A stretch of DNA of 64,000 nucleotides from Lucinisca nassula (lineage: Eukaryota; Mollusca; Bivalvia; Lucinida; Lucinidae), in contig OY757010.1 in NCBI GenBank assembly GCA_963580285.1, positions 218,631,234 through 218,695,233 on the forward strand, in the 5' to 3' direction. Of the stretch, positions 40,757-52,089 are shown piece by piece. Made by a program: the position numbers and the translations under genes. How positions within the stretch are numbered: the first letter of the stretch is position 1; the number at the start of each line of letters is the position of its first letter. The notes under the pieces are model-generated. The model was not told the origin of the DNA. It did no database searches and worked only from the letters and a program-made list of their open reading frames with translations.

Positions 40757-41900
40757 CTCACCTGTCATCCATGCGTGCTTCTGTAAACAATTCTTCCAAC
40801 GACATCTCCTCCTAAAACACTGATCAGATTTTGACCAAACTTCACAGGAATGATCCTTAGCTGGACCCCTTTCAAAGTTGTTCAAATGGTTCCAGTCCAT
40901 TGCACATCTAGGTCACAGGAGCCGAAAATAGATTTTTTCACTGAAAACTTGAAAAATCTTCTCTGAAACCACAAGGCCTGGGCCTTTGATATTTGGTATG
41001 AATCTTCATATAGTGAACCTCTACCAAGATTCTTCAAATTAAAGTCATGGGGCCAAAAATACCCCCGTCCGGGGGCCTGGTTTTACAGAGGCTTATACAG
41101 GGAAATTTTCTCCGAAACTGCAAGGACCAGGTCTTTGGTATTTGGCGTGAAGCTTCATCTAGTGAACCTCTATCAAGACTGTTCAAGTTAAAGCCCTAGG
41201 GCCAAAAAATTGCCTACCCGGGCCCTTTACCGGTAGTTAAAATATTTAAAATCTACTTCACTGAAACCACAAGGCCCAGGTCATTGCTATTTGGCATGAA
41301 GCTACATCTACTGAACCTCTACCAAGATTGTTCAAATCATAGCCATTGGGCAAAAAATGCCTCCGCCTGGGGGCCCTTTGGTTTAACATTGACTTATATA
41401 GGGAAATTAAAAACAAGGTCTTCTACTCTGAAACCGCAAGGCCCAGATCTTTTATATTTGGTGTGAAGCTTCATCCAGTGGACCTCTATCTAAATTGTTC
41501 AAATTATAGCCCTAGAAAATAGAAGTCAAGTCAAATGCAGAAGGCCAAGGTCTTGGATAATTGACATGAAGCTTTGTGTTACGGATTTCTAGCAAGATTG
41601 TTCAAATTAAAGCCCTGGGGTCAAAAATGGCCCGCCCCCAGGGACTCCAAGATTTATATAGATATATATATATCCAAGTACATCAATGCCACAGAGTGGG
41701 CCCTGTACTTTAAACTGAAGAAGAGGAAAAACCTTTAAAATTTTAATCTTCTTGTCTGAAACCAGACTGCGCCAGTCTTTGATATTTGGTATGAAGCTTC
41801 ACTTTTTAGACCACTACCAAGATAATTGAAATTATAGCCCGGGGCCAGTAATGGCTCTCCCAGGGGCTCACTTGTTACCCTATGGATCGGGCCATCATGG
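40757..41900 (+). repeat. GCTCACC-type dispersed repeat with internal tandem units
   Basis: Starts AGCTCACCTGTCATCCATGC, then GACATCTCCTCCTAAAACAC, TTTGACCAAACTTCACAGGA, then about five diverged units of roughly 200 bp built on GAAACCACAAGGCCCAGG, ATTTGGTATGAAGCTTCATC, GACCTCTACCAAGATTGTTC and GGGGCCAAAAATGCC. No coding capacity found. Confidence 0.75.
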
Positions 41901-42118
41901 CCCTCTTGATACTCTTAGAGACAGATAAGACAATTTTAATACTAGTATCTCCAATGAACTGTTTCTCCATTGTGAATTTTGCCTTAGATTAAGTCTAATC
42001 ATTCAGTTCTAAAATTAGGTTAGGAATTTATTTTTAGCACTATGGTGTACAGGGATACTCTGTGGGGCACAAGACAGGATTTTCAGGTGAGAAAATAAGT
42101 TCCGGCAGGGTAATATTT
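41901..42118. other. Unclassified DNA
   Basis: Short spacer before a SINE R insertion; nothing recognised. Confidence 0.4.
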
Positions 42119-42131
42119 CTCAGTGGGAACT

Positions 42132-42431
42132 TTGTTTGTTTGATTTGAGGTTTAACGTCCCCGTCAACACTGTAAAGGTCATTTTGGAGACGTTGCTTCC
42201 AATTTTGTGGGACTTTTACCCGACATTGAGATGAAATGACATCTCAAGCCCTGTCGCCCAATGAAACCAATAGGGTTTATGAGCATGGACGGTCCGCCTC
42301 ACACTGCGGTTCCTGGACAGGCTTAGATCCTCTCAGCGGTTTACCAGTACTAGTGTGCAGGTCGGGTTCAGCTCTGCGTGGAAGCATCATGCAGCCCATA
42401 TATTTCTTCAAGCCCCTATGGGCGGGGGCTG
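42132..42431 (-). mobile_element. SINE R with 13-bp target-site duplication
   Basis: TTGTTTGTTTGATTTGAGG tail to GGGCGGGGGCTG head. CTCAGTGGGAACT is duplicated exactly at 42119-42131 and 42432-42444. With the copy at 25588-25879 this fixes the element ends. Confidence 0.93.
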
Positions 42432-42444
42432 CTCAGTGGGAACT

Positions 42445-42707
42445 ATTTCTCTTTGTGATATAATATCGTTTTTCTTTTTCATAGAAAATCCTGTATTTAC
42501 TTGGTAAAAATTTAACATACATATTTATTTCACAATTTCTGTGACATGCAATACATATATACATACAATAATAATTCATAGGAGTGAAAGCTTACATTGT
42601 TGATGGGGACATTAACCCATTGTATGCTATTACACTCTTCCACTGCCATATATTGGACAAGTCCATTTGTCATATAAGGGGGTCAGGCCTATTTTTTTCG
42701 TTTTTAT
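42445..42707. other. AT-rich DNA and a TTAACCC-type relic
   Basis: Positions 42611-42706 (TTAACCCATTGTATGCTATT, TATTGGACAAGTCCATTTGT, TTTTTTTCGTTTTTATTA) resemble 1900-2020; probably one end of the TTAA MITE family. Confidence 0.4.
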
Positions 42708-43545
42708 TAGCTCACCTGTCATGTAATGATGAGGTGAGCTGTTGGGATCACTTTTCGTCCGCCGTACGTCCATCCTTGCGTAAACAATTTCTTCAAAAGA
42801 CATCTCCTTAACCACTGATCGGATTATGACCAAACTTCATAGGAATGATTCATAGGAGGTTCCCTTTCAGAGTTGTTCAAATGGTTCCAGCCTGCACATC
42901 AAGGTCACGGGAGCCAACAACAGATTTTTTTTTAATGAAAACTTATTCTGAAACCAGGCCTTCGATAGATGGTGTGTAGCTTCAATCTAGTGGACCTCTG
43001 CCAAGATTGTTCAAATTATAGCCCTGGGGCCAAAAATGCCCCTGCCTCGGGGCCCATTGGTTTAACATAGTCTTACATAGGAAAAAGCTTTAAAAATCTT
43101 CTTGTCTGAAACCAGAAGGCTCAGGTGTTTGATCAGAAGCCTCTGTGGTGTAGTGGTTACGCTACTCGCCTTGTAAACCAGGGATCGCAGGATCAATCCC
43201 GGGCTTCTCCAGACTTTAGGATGAGTCTTTAAACCGAGGTCCTGTCTCCGTATGACCTTCGCTGTTGGTGGGACGTAAAACCCAAACACTCACTCACTCA
43301 GGTGTTTGATATTTGGTATGAAGCTTCGTCTTGTGGACCTCTATCAAGATTGTTCAAATTATAGCTCTGGTGCCCCTTGGTTTTACATTGACTTATGTAG
43401 GAAAAATCTAAAAAAAATCTTCTCCTCTGAAACCACAAGGCCCAGGTCCTTGAAATTTGGTGTGTAGCTTCATCTATTGGACCTCTACTAAGATTGTTCA
43501 AATTATGGCCATGGGGCCAAAAATGCCCCCGCCACATTGAACTTC
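42708..43545 (+). repeat. GCTCACC-type dispersed repeat, second copy
   Basis: Starts with a hairpin AGCTCACCTGTCATG...GATGAGGTGAGCT (42711-42740), then the same internal units as 40757-41900. Interrupted by SINE A at 43134-43296. Confidence 0.75.
43134..43296 (+). mobile_element. SINE A with 14-bp target-site duplication
   Basis: CAGAAGCCTCTGTGGTGTAG head to AACACTCACT tail; CTCAGGTGTTTGAT lies at 43120-43133 and 43297-43310. Confidence 0.93.
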
Positions 43546-43850
43546 ATCTGCAGACCGGCCTCCCACTATGCAAGTTGATCCAGGTCATCTTGTAAAATAA
43601 GACAGTTAGAAGGAGAATATATACAGGACACATCATCAGCAAACAAACTGACTGATGTCCTGATATTAACAGTCAGATCATTGATGAAAACCAAGAAGAC
43701 TGGTCCCAAGGACTGAACCTTGGGGGACTCCAGATAAAACAGGGACTGATCAGGTGCTTGGCCATCAAGTACAACTTGTTGTGAGCACCCAGAGAGCCAT
43801 GAGCTTATCCACCTATGTGTGGATTCACTTATCCCATAGTAGTCACTTTA
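43546..43850 (-). pseudogene. LINE reverse transcriptase fragment (FADD motif)
   Basis: The minus strand reads SESTHRWISSWLSGCSQQVV, then GPVFLVFINDLTVNIRTSVS, LFADDVSC and a tail DDLDQLA, stop, WEAGLQMKFNV. The F-A-D-D catalytic box and the FINDL segment place it in a non-LTR retrotransposon RT. The conserved PQGSVLG segment just before is in a different frame, so there is a frameshift as well as a stop. Truncated on both sides. The clade (CR1, Jockey or similar) is uncertain. Confidence 0.82.
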
Positions 43851-43930
43851 TATAATAGCCCTCTGTGAGGTACCTTCAACCTTGTCAATTTTGTATCCCA
43901 CCCAAGCATAGAAGCCAATGGAATGACATT

Positions 43931-44222
43931 TTTGTTTGTTTGATTTGAGATTTAACGTCCCTATCAACACTGTATACATTTTAGTCATTTTACAGACACT
44001 GCTTTCCAATTTTGTTGGACTTTTACCCATCATTGAGATGAAATGACATCTCAAGCCTTGCTGCCCAATGCAACCAGTTACGTGCCTGGACTATCTGATT
44101 CCCACATTTCTCCTGGGCAGACTTACAATCATAAAGAGGTTTACTGTTACTCATGTGCGTTGGGTTTCAGTCGTGCATGGAATATCATGCAGCCCAATCT
44201 CTTTCTTCAAGCTCAGACAGAG
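43931..44222 (-). mobile_element. SINE R copy, diverged
   Basis: TTTGTTTGTTTGATTTGAGA tail, GAGATGAAATGACATCTCAA, GCATGGAATATCATGCAGCC. It ends at CTTCAAGCTCAG without the usual GGGCGGGGGC. Confidence 0.8.
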
Positions 44223-44935
44223 GTTTTAGGGTATTTTTATCTTGAGAATACATGTTGTGTTTACTTATTAGAAAATCATCTCTGTGAGAATCCTCCTCGG
44301 TAAGGATCTTCATATGCATGCGTGTTTGTGTACAGCAGCTGTAGATAGCTATATATCACCCTGTTGTACTGTGACTGCAAATTTGTTTCTTCATAGCTCA
44401 GTGAATTGCGAGCTCGCCTATAGGCATTGCCTATGTACATATTATTTAGCTTCACTAATCGCGTCACTCACCCTTGGGGAAAACTAACTTTGTTCGTGGT
44501 CGTTTCGCGTCAATTTAGTGGTGTCCAACGTATTTACTGGGTACAATATTGGGTGTAAACTGAAAGTTTGCACCTGAGAAATAGCCTGGGATGGCATCTC
44601 TATGAATGGTTACTGAAATAATTGAGATATTAGTTTCCCAAATAAGGTGCGGACAGATCTAACGTCGCGCGACAAAATACGTGACGTCAGCGTAGAAAAT
44701 GACGTCATTAACGTCCTCGTAACGTGTGAACGGGCTTAGCGTAAATTCTAATGCAGCTCATTAATTTTCAACCCTCTGACAATGGAAAAGCTGACCACAG
44801 AACTAGATTTCGAGAAAAAAGTAGTCCCAAACAGTGAAAAATAAAATTGATATCAGTCACTGTTTGAAACAGTGACAATATCGGTTTTGATTTCACTGCG
44901 AAATCTCTATATTTCATTGAAAAGCATGTAAGAAA
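44223..44935. other. Unclassified DNA
   Basis: No gene recognised. Positions 44830-44930 (AACAGTGAAAAATAAAATTG, CACTGTTTGAAACAGTGAC) form a weak fold-back comparable to 35928-36072. Confidence 0.4.
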
Positions 44936-47545
44936 AATCTATCATGAGTGATATCGATCTGTCATTATACGACCAGTAACATCAATCGCTAATGTGGGCC
45001 AAGTCTATCATAAGTGATATCGATCTGTCATTATACGACCAGTAACATCAATCGCTAATGTGGGCCAAGTCTATCATAAGTGATATGGATCTGTCATTAT
45101 ACGACCAGTAACAACAATCGCTAATGTGGACAAGTCCATAATCAGCGGTATCGATCTGTCAAAACACCATCAGTAACATCAATAACGAAAGTGGACAAGT
45201 CCATCATCAGTCGATCTGATAAAAGGTTGCAAGTCTATCACCAGTGATATTGATTAACCTGTTACAATACCATCAGTAACATCAATAACGAAAGTTGGAA
45301 GTCTATCATCAGTGATATTGATTAACCTGTTAAAATACCATCAGTAACATCCATAACGAAAGTTGCAAGTCTATCATCAGTGATATTGATTAACCTGTTA
45401 AAATACCATCAGTAACATTAATAACGAAAGTTGCAAGTCTATCATCAGTGATATTGATTAACCTGTTAAAATACCATCAGTAACACCAATAACGAAAATT
45501 GCAAGTCTATCATCAGTGATATTGATTAACCTGTTAAAATACCATCAGTAACATCAGTAACGAATTTCATCATCCTCGGTATCGATCTGTCATAATACGA
45601 CCAGTAATATCAATCACTAATGTGGACAAGTCTATCATGAGTGATATCGATCTGTCATTATACGACCAGTAACAGCAATGGCTAATGTGGACAAGTCCAT
45701 AATCAGTGATATCGATCTGTCATAATACGACCAGTAATATCAATCACCAGTGTGGACAAGTCTATCATAAGTGATATCTATCTGTCTTTATACAGCCAGT
45801 TACATCAATTGCTTATGTGGATAAGTCCATAATCAGTAATATCGATCTGTCATAATACGGCGAGTAAAATAAACCGCCAATGTGGACAAGTCTATCATGA
45901 GTGATATCAATCTGTCATTATACGACGAGTTACATCAACCGCTAATGTGGACAAGTCCATAATCAGCGGTATCGACCTGTCAAAAACACCACCAGTAACA
46001 TCAATAACGAAAGTTGCAAGTCAATCATCAGTGATATTGATTAACCTGTTAAAATACCATCAGTAACATCAATAACGAAAGTTGGAAGTCTATTATCAGT
46101 GATATTGATTAACCTGTTAAAATACCATCAGTAACATCAATAACGAAAGTTGGAAGTCTATCATCAGTGATATTGATTAACCTGTTAAAATACCATCAGT
46201 AACATCCATAACGAAAGTTGGAAGTCTATCATCAGGGATATTGATTAACCTATTAAAATACCATCGGTAATATCAAAAACGGAAGTTGCAAGTCTATCGT
46301 CAGTGATATTGATTAGCCTGTTAAAATACCATCAGTAACACCGATAACGAAAGTCGGAAGTCTGTCATCATTAATATTGATTAATCTGTTAAAATACCAT
46401 CAGAGACACCCATGAAGAAAGTTGCAAGTCTATCGTCAGTGATATTGATTAACCTGTTAAAATACCATCAGTAACATCAATAATGAAAGTTGCAAGTCTA
46501 TCATTAGTGATATTGATTAACCTGTTAAAATACAATCTGTAACATCCATAACGTAAGTTGCATGTCTATCATCAGTGATATTGATTAACCTGTTAAAATA
46601 CCATCAGTAACATCAGTAACGAAAGTTGCAAGTCTATCACCAGTGATATTGATTAACCTAATAAAATACCATCAGTAAAATCAATAACGAAAGCTGCAAG
46701 TATATCATCAGTGATATGGATTAACCAGTTAAAATACCATCAGTAACATCCATAACGAAAGTTGGAAGTCTATCATCAGTGATATTGATTAACCTGTTAA
46801 AATACCATCAGTAGCATCCATAACGAAAGTTGAAAGTCTATCATCAGTGATATTGATTAACCTGTTAAAATACCATCAGTAACATCAATAACGAGTGAGT
46901 GAATGTTTGAGTTTTACGTCCCACCAACAGCTAAGGTCATACGGAGACGGGACCTCGGTTTAAAGACTCATCCGAAAGTCTTAACATCAATAACGAAAGT
47001 TGCAAGTCCGTCATCAGTGATATTGATTAACCTGTTAAAATACCATCAGTAACATTAATAACGAAAGTTGCAAGTCTATCGTCAGTGATATTGATTAACC
47101 TGTTAAAATGCCATCAGTAACATCCATAACGGAAGTTGGAAGTCTATCATTAGTGATATTGATTACCTGTTAAAATACAATCAGTAACATCCATAATGTA
47201 AGTTGCATGTCTGTCATCAGTAATATTGATTAACCTGTTAAACTACCATCAGTTACATCAATAACGAAAGTTGCAAGTCTATCATCAGTGATCTTGATTA
47301 ACCTGTTAAAATGTCATCAGTAACATCCATAGCGAAAGTTGGAAGTCTATCATCAGGGATATTGATTAACCTGTTAAAATACCATCAGTAGCATCCATAA
47401 CGAAAGTTGGAAGTCTATTATCAGGGATATTGATTAACCTGTTAAAATACCATCAGTAACATCCAAAACGAAAGTTGCAAATCTTTCATAAGGGATATTG
47501 ATTAACCTGTAGAAATACTATCAGTAACATCAATGACAAAAGTGG
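44936..47545 (+). repeat. 66/68-bp satellite array
   Basis: About 38 units. The first few carry ATGAGTGATATCGATCTGTC and ACGACCAGTAACATCAATCG; most of the array is a 68-bp unit GATATTGATTAACCTGTTAA, AATACCATCAGTAACATC, GAAAGTTGCAAGTCTATC (exact 68-bp spacing at 45301/45369). A short stretch at 45545-45990 returns to the first type. Interrupted by a truncated SINE A. No coding potential. Confidence 0.95.
46895..46981 (-). mobile_element. SINE A, 5'-truncated, inside the satellite
   Basis: GTGAGTGAATGTTTGAG through GTTTAAAGACTCATCCGAAA, the 3' half of SINE A in minus orientation. TAACATCAATAACGA occurs on both sides (46880-46894, 46982-46996); this may be a target duplication, although the satellite itself repeats that word. 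Confidence 0.85.
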
Positions 47546-47729
47546 ACAATATTTTCTATAAAATGTTATCCTTTGGAAGCAAGGGATACACCGTAGACCT
47601 GAAGAGTATGGTGTGGACAAGTTCTTCTTGGTCAGACTAGCTAGTTTTAGATAATTAGGCCTCATCAGCGTCGAAAAAACACCAATAACATCACTGACGA
47701 AAGTGGCCAAGTCAATCATCAGTGGTATA
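47546..47729. other. Diverged satellite and unclassified DNA
   Basis: A short non-repetitive stretch (47546-47665) between the 68-bp and 65-bp satellite types, then one 65-bp unit. Confidence 0.5.
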
Positions 47730-47807
47730 AAATAGAAGTGGAGGCAATGATCAGGAATAGATACAATTAACCCACATTACCCATCAGAAACACCAAAGGG
47801 AAAGAAC
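47730..47807 (-). mobile_element. 78-bp Naiad pseudo-LTR scrap inside the satellite
   Basis: AGAAGTGGAGGCAATGATCA, GGAATAGATACAATTAACCC, CAGAAACACCAAAGGGAAAG is the inverse of the pseudo-LTR end (TGGTGTCTCTGATGGGAGC...GATTCCTGATCA). It interrupts a satellite unit between GTGGTAT and CCTGTCATA, with a loss of about 3 bases. Confidence 0.8.
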
Positions 47808-48270
47808 CTGTCATAATACCACCAGTTACATCAACGACGAAAGTGGAAAAGTCCATCATCCGCGATATCAACCTGTCCAAACACCACCAGTAGAACCAAT
47901 GTCGAAAGTGGACAAGGCTATCATCAGTGGTATCGACCTATCATATTACCACCAGTGACATCAATGTCGAAAGTGGACAAGTCTATCATCAGTGGTATCG
48001 ACCTGTCATATTACCACCAGTAACATCAATGTCGAAAGTGGACAAGTCTAACATCAGTGGTATCGACCTGTCATATTACCACCAGTAACATCAATTGCGA
48101 AAGTGGACAAGTCTATCATCAGTGGCATCGACCTGCCATAGTACTACCAGTAACATCAATGTCGAAAGTGGACAAGGCTATCATCAGTGGTATCAACCTG
48201 TCATATTATCACCAGTAACATCAATGTCGAAAGTGGACAAGTCTGTCATCAGTGGTATCGACTTGTCATA
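47808..48270 (+). repeat. 65-bp satellite array
   Basis: Seven units with exact 65-bp spacing (47981 to 48046): AGTGGACAAGTCTATCATCA, GTGGTATCGACCTGTCATAT, TACCACCAGTAACATC. Same family as 35546-35914 and 53370-53620. Confidence 0.93.
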
Positions 48271-48700
48271 CTAGAATTTGTTTTTCTACAAAAACACAGA
48301 TGTCTCCCCCGTTTTTGACCTCTAAGTATAACCTTGACATTGGAGGTATTGAGCTGGGTCTTGTGTGCAATACATCATCTAATGAAGATGAACATTTCTG
48401 CAAAGTAACTTTAAATATGTTCATAGAAAAATAAAAAAGTTATTGGCCGTACACAAAAAGCCCTTTTTTTTACCTTTGACCTCTAAGTATGGCCTTGACC
48501 TTTTGAGGTACAACACGTCGTCTCATGATGGTTAACATTTCTGCCAAGTAATTTCATAATACATCAAAGAATAAGGAAGTTATTGACTGTCCTTTTTTTT
48601 AATTTTATCTCTAGGTATGACCTTGACATTGGAGGTATGGATCTTGGTCTTGCACATCATGGCCAACTATATCTGACATTAGCCCGATGACTTTCAACTG
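48271..48700 (+). repeat. Satellite with TGACCTTGACC words, short array
   Basis: About three diverged ~150-bp units: TTTGACCTCTAAGTATAACC, CTTGACATTGGAGGTA, CATCATCTAATGAAGATGAA, AAAGTTATTGGCC. Same family as 52090-53100. Confidence 0.85.
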
Positions 48701-49311
48701 TGACAGTCGCACAGAAAGTCAATATTGGGTTGTCTCCCTTTGACTGAGGCCTACGATAGATACCTATCATGTACCTATCGTGTAATCAATATTGTGTTTT
48801 AATCCGGCTGTGTGTGAAAATGACCCCGGGGGATATTGAACGATAGATACGTCTGGTTAATTTAGAACTGCGTGTTTTGTACTTTAAGCGAGAAAAATTC
48901 TCTTTTTGTCAAACGGTTAAAATTGAGCCTTTTTGTACTTAAAATATTATCGGTTCTCATAAAATCCATTTTTTTTCTGGAATGTGATATTCCACATTAT
49001 TTTTTTTTTTGAAAAAAAAACAAAAAAAAACAAAAAAAAAAAATAGTTAATGGATGTCAGATTGCATTATTTAAAATTGCATTGTTTAGAAAAGGAACAT
49101 GTTCATAAGTCCATCTAATAAAAACCCTGTAAACCCCACTTAACATTATATACAGAAAAGGGAGGTTTAGAGGGGTTACAATGTGTGTGTTATCCGCACC
49201 AAGACATTGTATTGTTCATCATAAAAATAATGTGCTTTTTTTAGATATAAATTAACATTTCGAAGATAAAAAAGAAAACATCACAAGATATGTTTTCTTA
49301 GTGGGTTGACA
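48701..49311. other. AT-rich DNA with A/T runs
   Basis: A T-rich/A-rich stretch at 48990-49045 and a MITE-like word pair near 49120-49190 (CCTGTAAACCCCACTT, GTGTGTGTTATCCG). No gene. Confidence 0.4.
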
Positions 49312-49808
49312 GTTTTGTTTGATTGGAGGATTAACGTCCCCGTCAACAATGTATAGATCATTTTGCGGACACTGAGATGACATCTCAAGCCCTGCCACCC
49401 AATGAAACCAGTAGGGTTTATCTGCATGGACGGTCCAACTCGCACCACTTTTCATGGGTAGCCTTAGAGTCCCCATGCAGTTTACTAGTACTCATGTGCT
49501 GTGCAGTCAGTTTCAGCTCTGCGTGGAAGCATCATGCAGCCTAATCTATTTCTTCACATCACGATAACACACCCGTGTGATATAGTGCATTTTTTTCATA
49601 CCTCAAAAAAAGGTCATCTTTCTGATGAAAATTTGTGATATTTTTCTTGCGGTTTTAACGAGTACCCACAACTTATGTCTAGGAGCAGAAATAAGAGACA
49701 TAATGTATATCCCCGTAAACCCCAGTTGTCTCTATTTAAATTGGGGTTTAATGGGGTGTTCATTTCACGGACTCGTTCGCGTGATGAAGCCCAGTTGGGC
49801 GGAGGCCG
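49312..49808 (-). mobile_element. SINE R split by MITE B
   Basis: Minus-strand SINE R from the TTTGTTTGATTGGAGG tail to TATTTCTTCA at 49557, resuming at 49787 with AAGCCCAGTTGGGCGG. Together these restore the usual TTTCTTCAAGCCCC end. Confidence 0.82.
49558..49786. mobile_element. MITE B inside SINE R
   Basis: CATCACGATAACACACCCGT to ACGGACTCGTTCGCGTGATG. The left arm of its central palindrome is missing (TTTTTCTTG joins CGGTTTTAACGAGTACCC). Confidence 0.82.
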
Positions 49809-49850
49809 TAATGGGTTGACAGCAAAGGCTAAGCTCGACGTCTGATCTGG

Positions 49851-50136
49851 GGCTTGAAATAGATGAGCTGCACGATGCTTCCACGCAGAGCTGAAACCGA
49901 CCCGCACACGAGTGCTGGTAAACCGCTTAGAGGATCTAAGCCTGCCGAGGCAAAGCGGTGCGCACGAGTCGGCCCGTCTATGCTTATAAACCCTATTGGT
50001 TTCATTGGGTGGCTGGGATTGAGATGTCATTTCATCTCAGTGTCGGGTAAAAGTCCCACAAAATTGGAAGCAACATTTCCAAAATGACCTTCACAGTGTT
50101 GACGGGGACGTTAAAACTCAAATCAAACAAACAAAG
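49851..50136 (+). mobile_element. SINE R, plus strand
   Basis: GGGGCTTGAAATAGATGAGC, GATGCTTCCACGCAGAGCTG, CCTATTGGTTTCATTGGGTG, GACGGGGACGTTAAAACTCA and an ACAAACAAAG tail. Confidence 0.88.
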
Positions 50137-50479
50137 AAAGATATAATAATAATAATAATAACAACAACAACAACAATTGGTACTCATTATCTAAACAGCA
50201 CCAATACTTCATATGAATAAAGAATTCACAGTAGTACCCATGACACAATCTTTCCGGAAATAAGGTAATCCATTATACGTGCACGCGTGTCCATTAATCT
50301 TCGGACTTCCTGACGGTCGGTAGCCGGAACGCAATACACAATCCACGTGTCATAAAAGCGATAATTGTCTTCTGCTTAAATACCCGTGATATTTTCCCCT
50401 GAGTGTAATCAAACGTTGATTATGGGCACAGAAGCGCCAAATTGAAATCTTTCTACCTATGTTTTTGTGTTTATTAAGT
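50137..50479. other. Microsatellite tail and unclassified DNA
   Basis: (AAT)n/(AAC)n run at 50145-50176 continuing the SINE R tail, then sequence with no recognised feature. Confidence 0.45.
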
Positions 50480-50671
50480 CAAAATCATGCTCAAAACATA
50501 GGTTGTGTGTGCTCGTTAGAACCGCCTCATTGAGGCGGTCGTAACGAGTACCCACAACCTATGTCTTGGAGCAGAAATAAGAAAAATAATGAATACCCCC
50601 GTAAATCCCTTTTTTCTCTATATAAACTGGGGTTTAAGGGGGTCTTCATTTCACGGACATGTTCACGTGAT
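50480..50671. mobile_element. MITE B, left end truncated
   Basis: Central palindrome (GTGCTCGTTAGAACCGCCTC and inverse with one change), then ACCCCCGTAAATCCC and the end ATTTCACGGACATGTTCACGTGATG read in two parts. Confidence 0.82.
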
Positions 50672-50785
50672 GCATAAATAAATTTAAAAAAAAAATCAGA
50701 ATGAGCTAGTTCTAAATAGTACCATCAATCAACGTATTGAGCAATAAATAAATTTTAAATAAATAAATCGTAAATAAATAAATTA

Positions 50786-51048
50786 CGATCACACATCCGT
50801 GCATGCGGCATAGTAGGGTATTCTTGATATCTCAAAAACAGTTAATTTGTTAGTGAAAACTTATCGATACTCAAAACCGGTTTTGTATTCTCGTTAGAAC
50901 CGCCTCATTGAGGTGGCTCTAACGAGCACCCACAACCTATGTCTTGGAGAAGAAATAAAAAAAAAATGAATACCACAGTAAACCCCAGTTTTCTCTATAT
51001 AAAGCATTGTTTAAGGGGTCGTTCATTACACGGCTTGTTGCCGTGATG
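50786..51048. mobile_element. MITE B, diverged
   Basis: CGATCACACATCCGTGCATG to ACACGGCTTGTTGCCGTGATG read in two parts; hairpin arms TTCTCGTTAGAACCGCCTCA and GGTGGCTCTAACGAGC. Confidence 0.82.
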
Positions 51049-51411
51049 AAAAAACAACAGTGACTAAAATAATATAGAAGAATAAGAAACAAGTACTTTC
51101 GAACTATGTTTTTGTGTTATGTTAAAATCATGCTGATCCCTGATTATCCAACTGTTCAATATATAAAGTTGGGTTTACATGCAAATTCTTGTCCCCGGTA
51201 TGATGGAAGGAACACCAGAAAATGTGTACACCCTGATCTTAATAAATCATTTAACAGTTGAAATAAATACATACATATAAAAATAAATAAATCGGAACGA
51301 GCTGGTTCTAAATATAACCAACAATCCACGCATTGAGCAAAAAAATAAACAAATAAATAAATAACGATAACACATCCGTGCGGCTCAGTCGATTTTTGAT
51401 AATTTGTTTAT
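51049..51411. other. AT-rich spacer with MITE B scraps
   Basis: Words from MITE B interiors (AAAGTTGGGTTTACATG; CGATAACACATCCGTGCG at 51363) among (AATA)n runs. No gene. Confidence 0.45.
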
Positions 51412-51706
51412 CATCACGTGAACAAGTCCGTGAAATGAAGACCCCCTATACCTGACTTCATATAGAGAAAACTGGGGTTTATGGGGGTATACGTTATTTT
51501 TCTTATTTTTGTTCCAAAACATAGGTTGTGGGTACGCGTTAGAACCGCCTCGATGAGGCGGTTCTAACGATCGAGGCGGTTCTAACGAGCAACCACAACC
51601 CATGTTTGCCACATTTATAAGAGAAAGATCACTGATTTTCGTCAGAAAAGTAGCCATTTTGGTGATGTGAAAAAATGTACTTTGTCGCATGATTGTGTTA
51701 TCGTAA
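51412..51706. mobile_element. MITE B, inverted, with tripled hairpin arm
   Basis: CATCACGTGAACAAGTCCGT at the left and GATTGTGTTATCGTAATG at the right. The central palindrome arm CGAGGCGGTTCTAACGA occurs twice in a row (51552-51590), parallel to the MITE A at 31176-31500. Confidence 0.85.
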
Positions 51707-51719
51707 TGGAAACCTAAAA

Positions 51720-51848
51720 ACATAAGTTGTGTATTCTCGTTAGAACCGCCTCATTGGGGTGGCTCTACCGAGTACCCACTACCTATGTCTTTGATAAGAA
51801 ATAAAAAAACGAATACCACGGTAAACCCCAGTTTTTTCTATAAAAATC
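51720..51848. mobile_element. MITE B core fragment
   Basis: AAGTTGTGTATTCTCGTTAG, ACCGCCTCATTGGGGTGGC and CTCTACCGAGTACCCAC, then GGTAAACCCCAGTTTTTTCT; the outer end is missing. Confidence 0.7.
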
Positions 51849-52089
51849 TTTCTTTCTTACTTTCAATTGTAATCTTATTACTAGCAATGTTTGTTTAAAT
51901 TGCTTAGTAAGTATAAAAATCTAATCGGGTCATGAAAAATAAATAAAATAAATAAATAAATAAATAAGACGCAGATCAGACAACGCATTTTAGATTGATA
52001 AATAAATAAGACGCAGATCAGACACCGCATTTTAGATTGATTTACATTTACAGTGACTCATGGTCTAATGACGGTGAACATTTCTGCAT
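51849..52089. other. AT-rich spacer, (AATA)n, short tandem copy
   Basis: (AATA)n at 51938-51966. TAAATAAGACGCAGATCAGA is repeated at 51961 and 52003. Confidence 0.5.

Noticed and set aside
44936..48270. CRISPR-like or coding repeat array
   Set aside because: Continuous 65/68-bp satellite with stops in all frames and no spacers.
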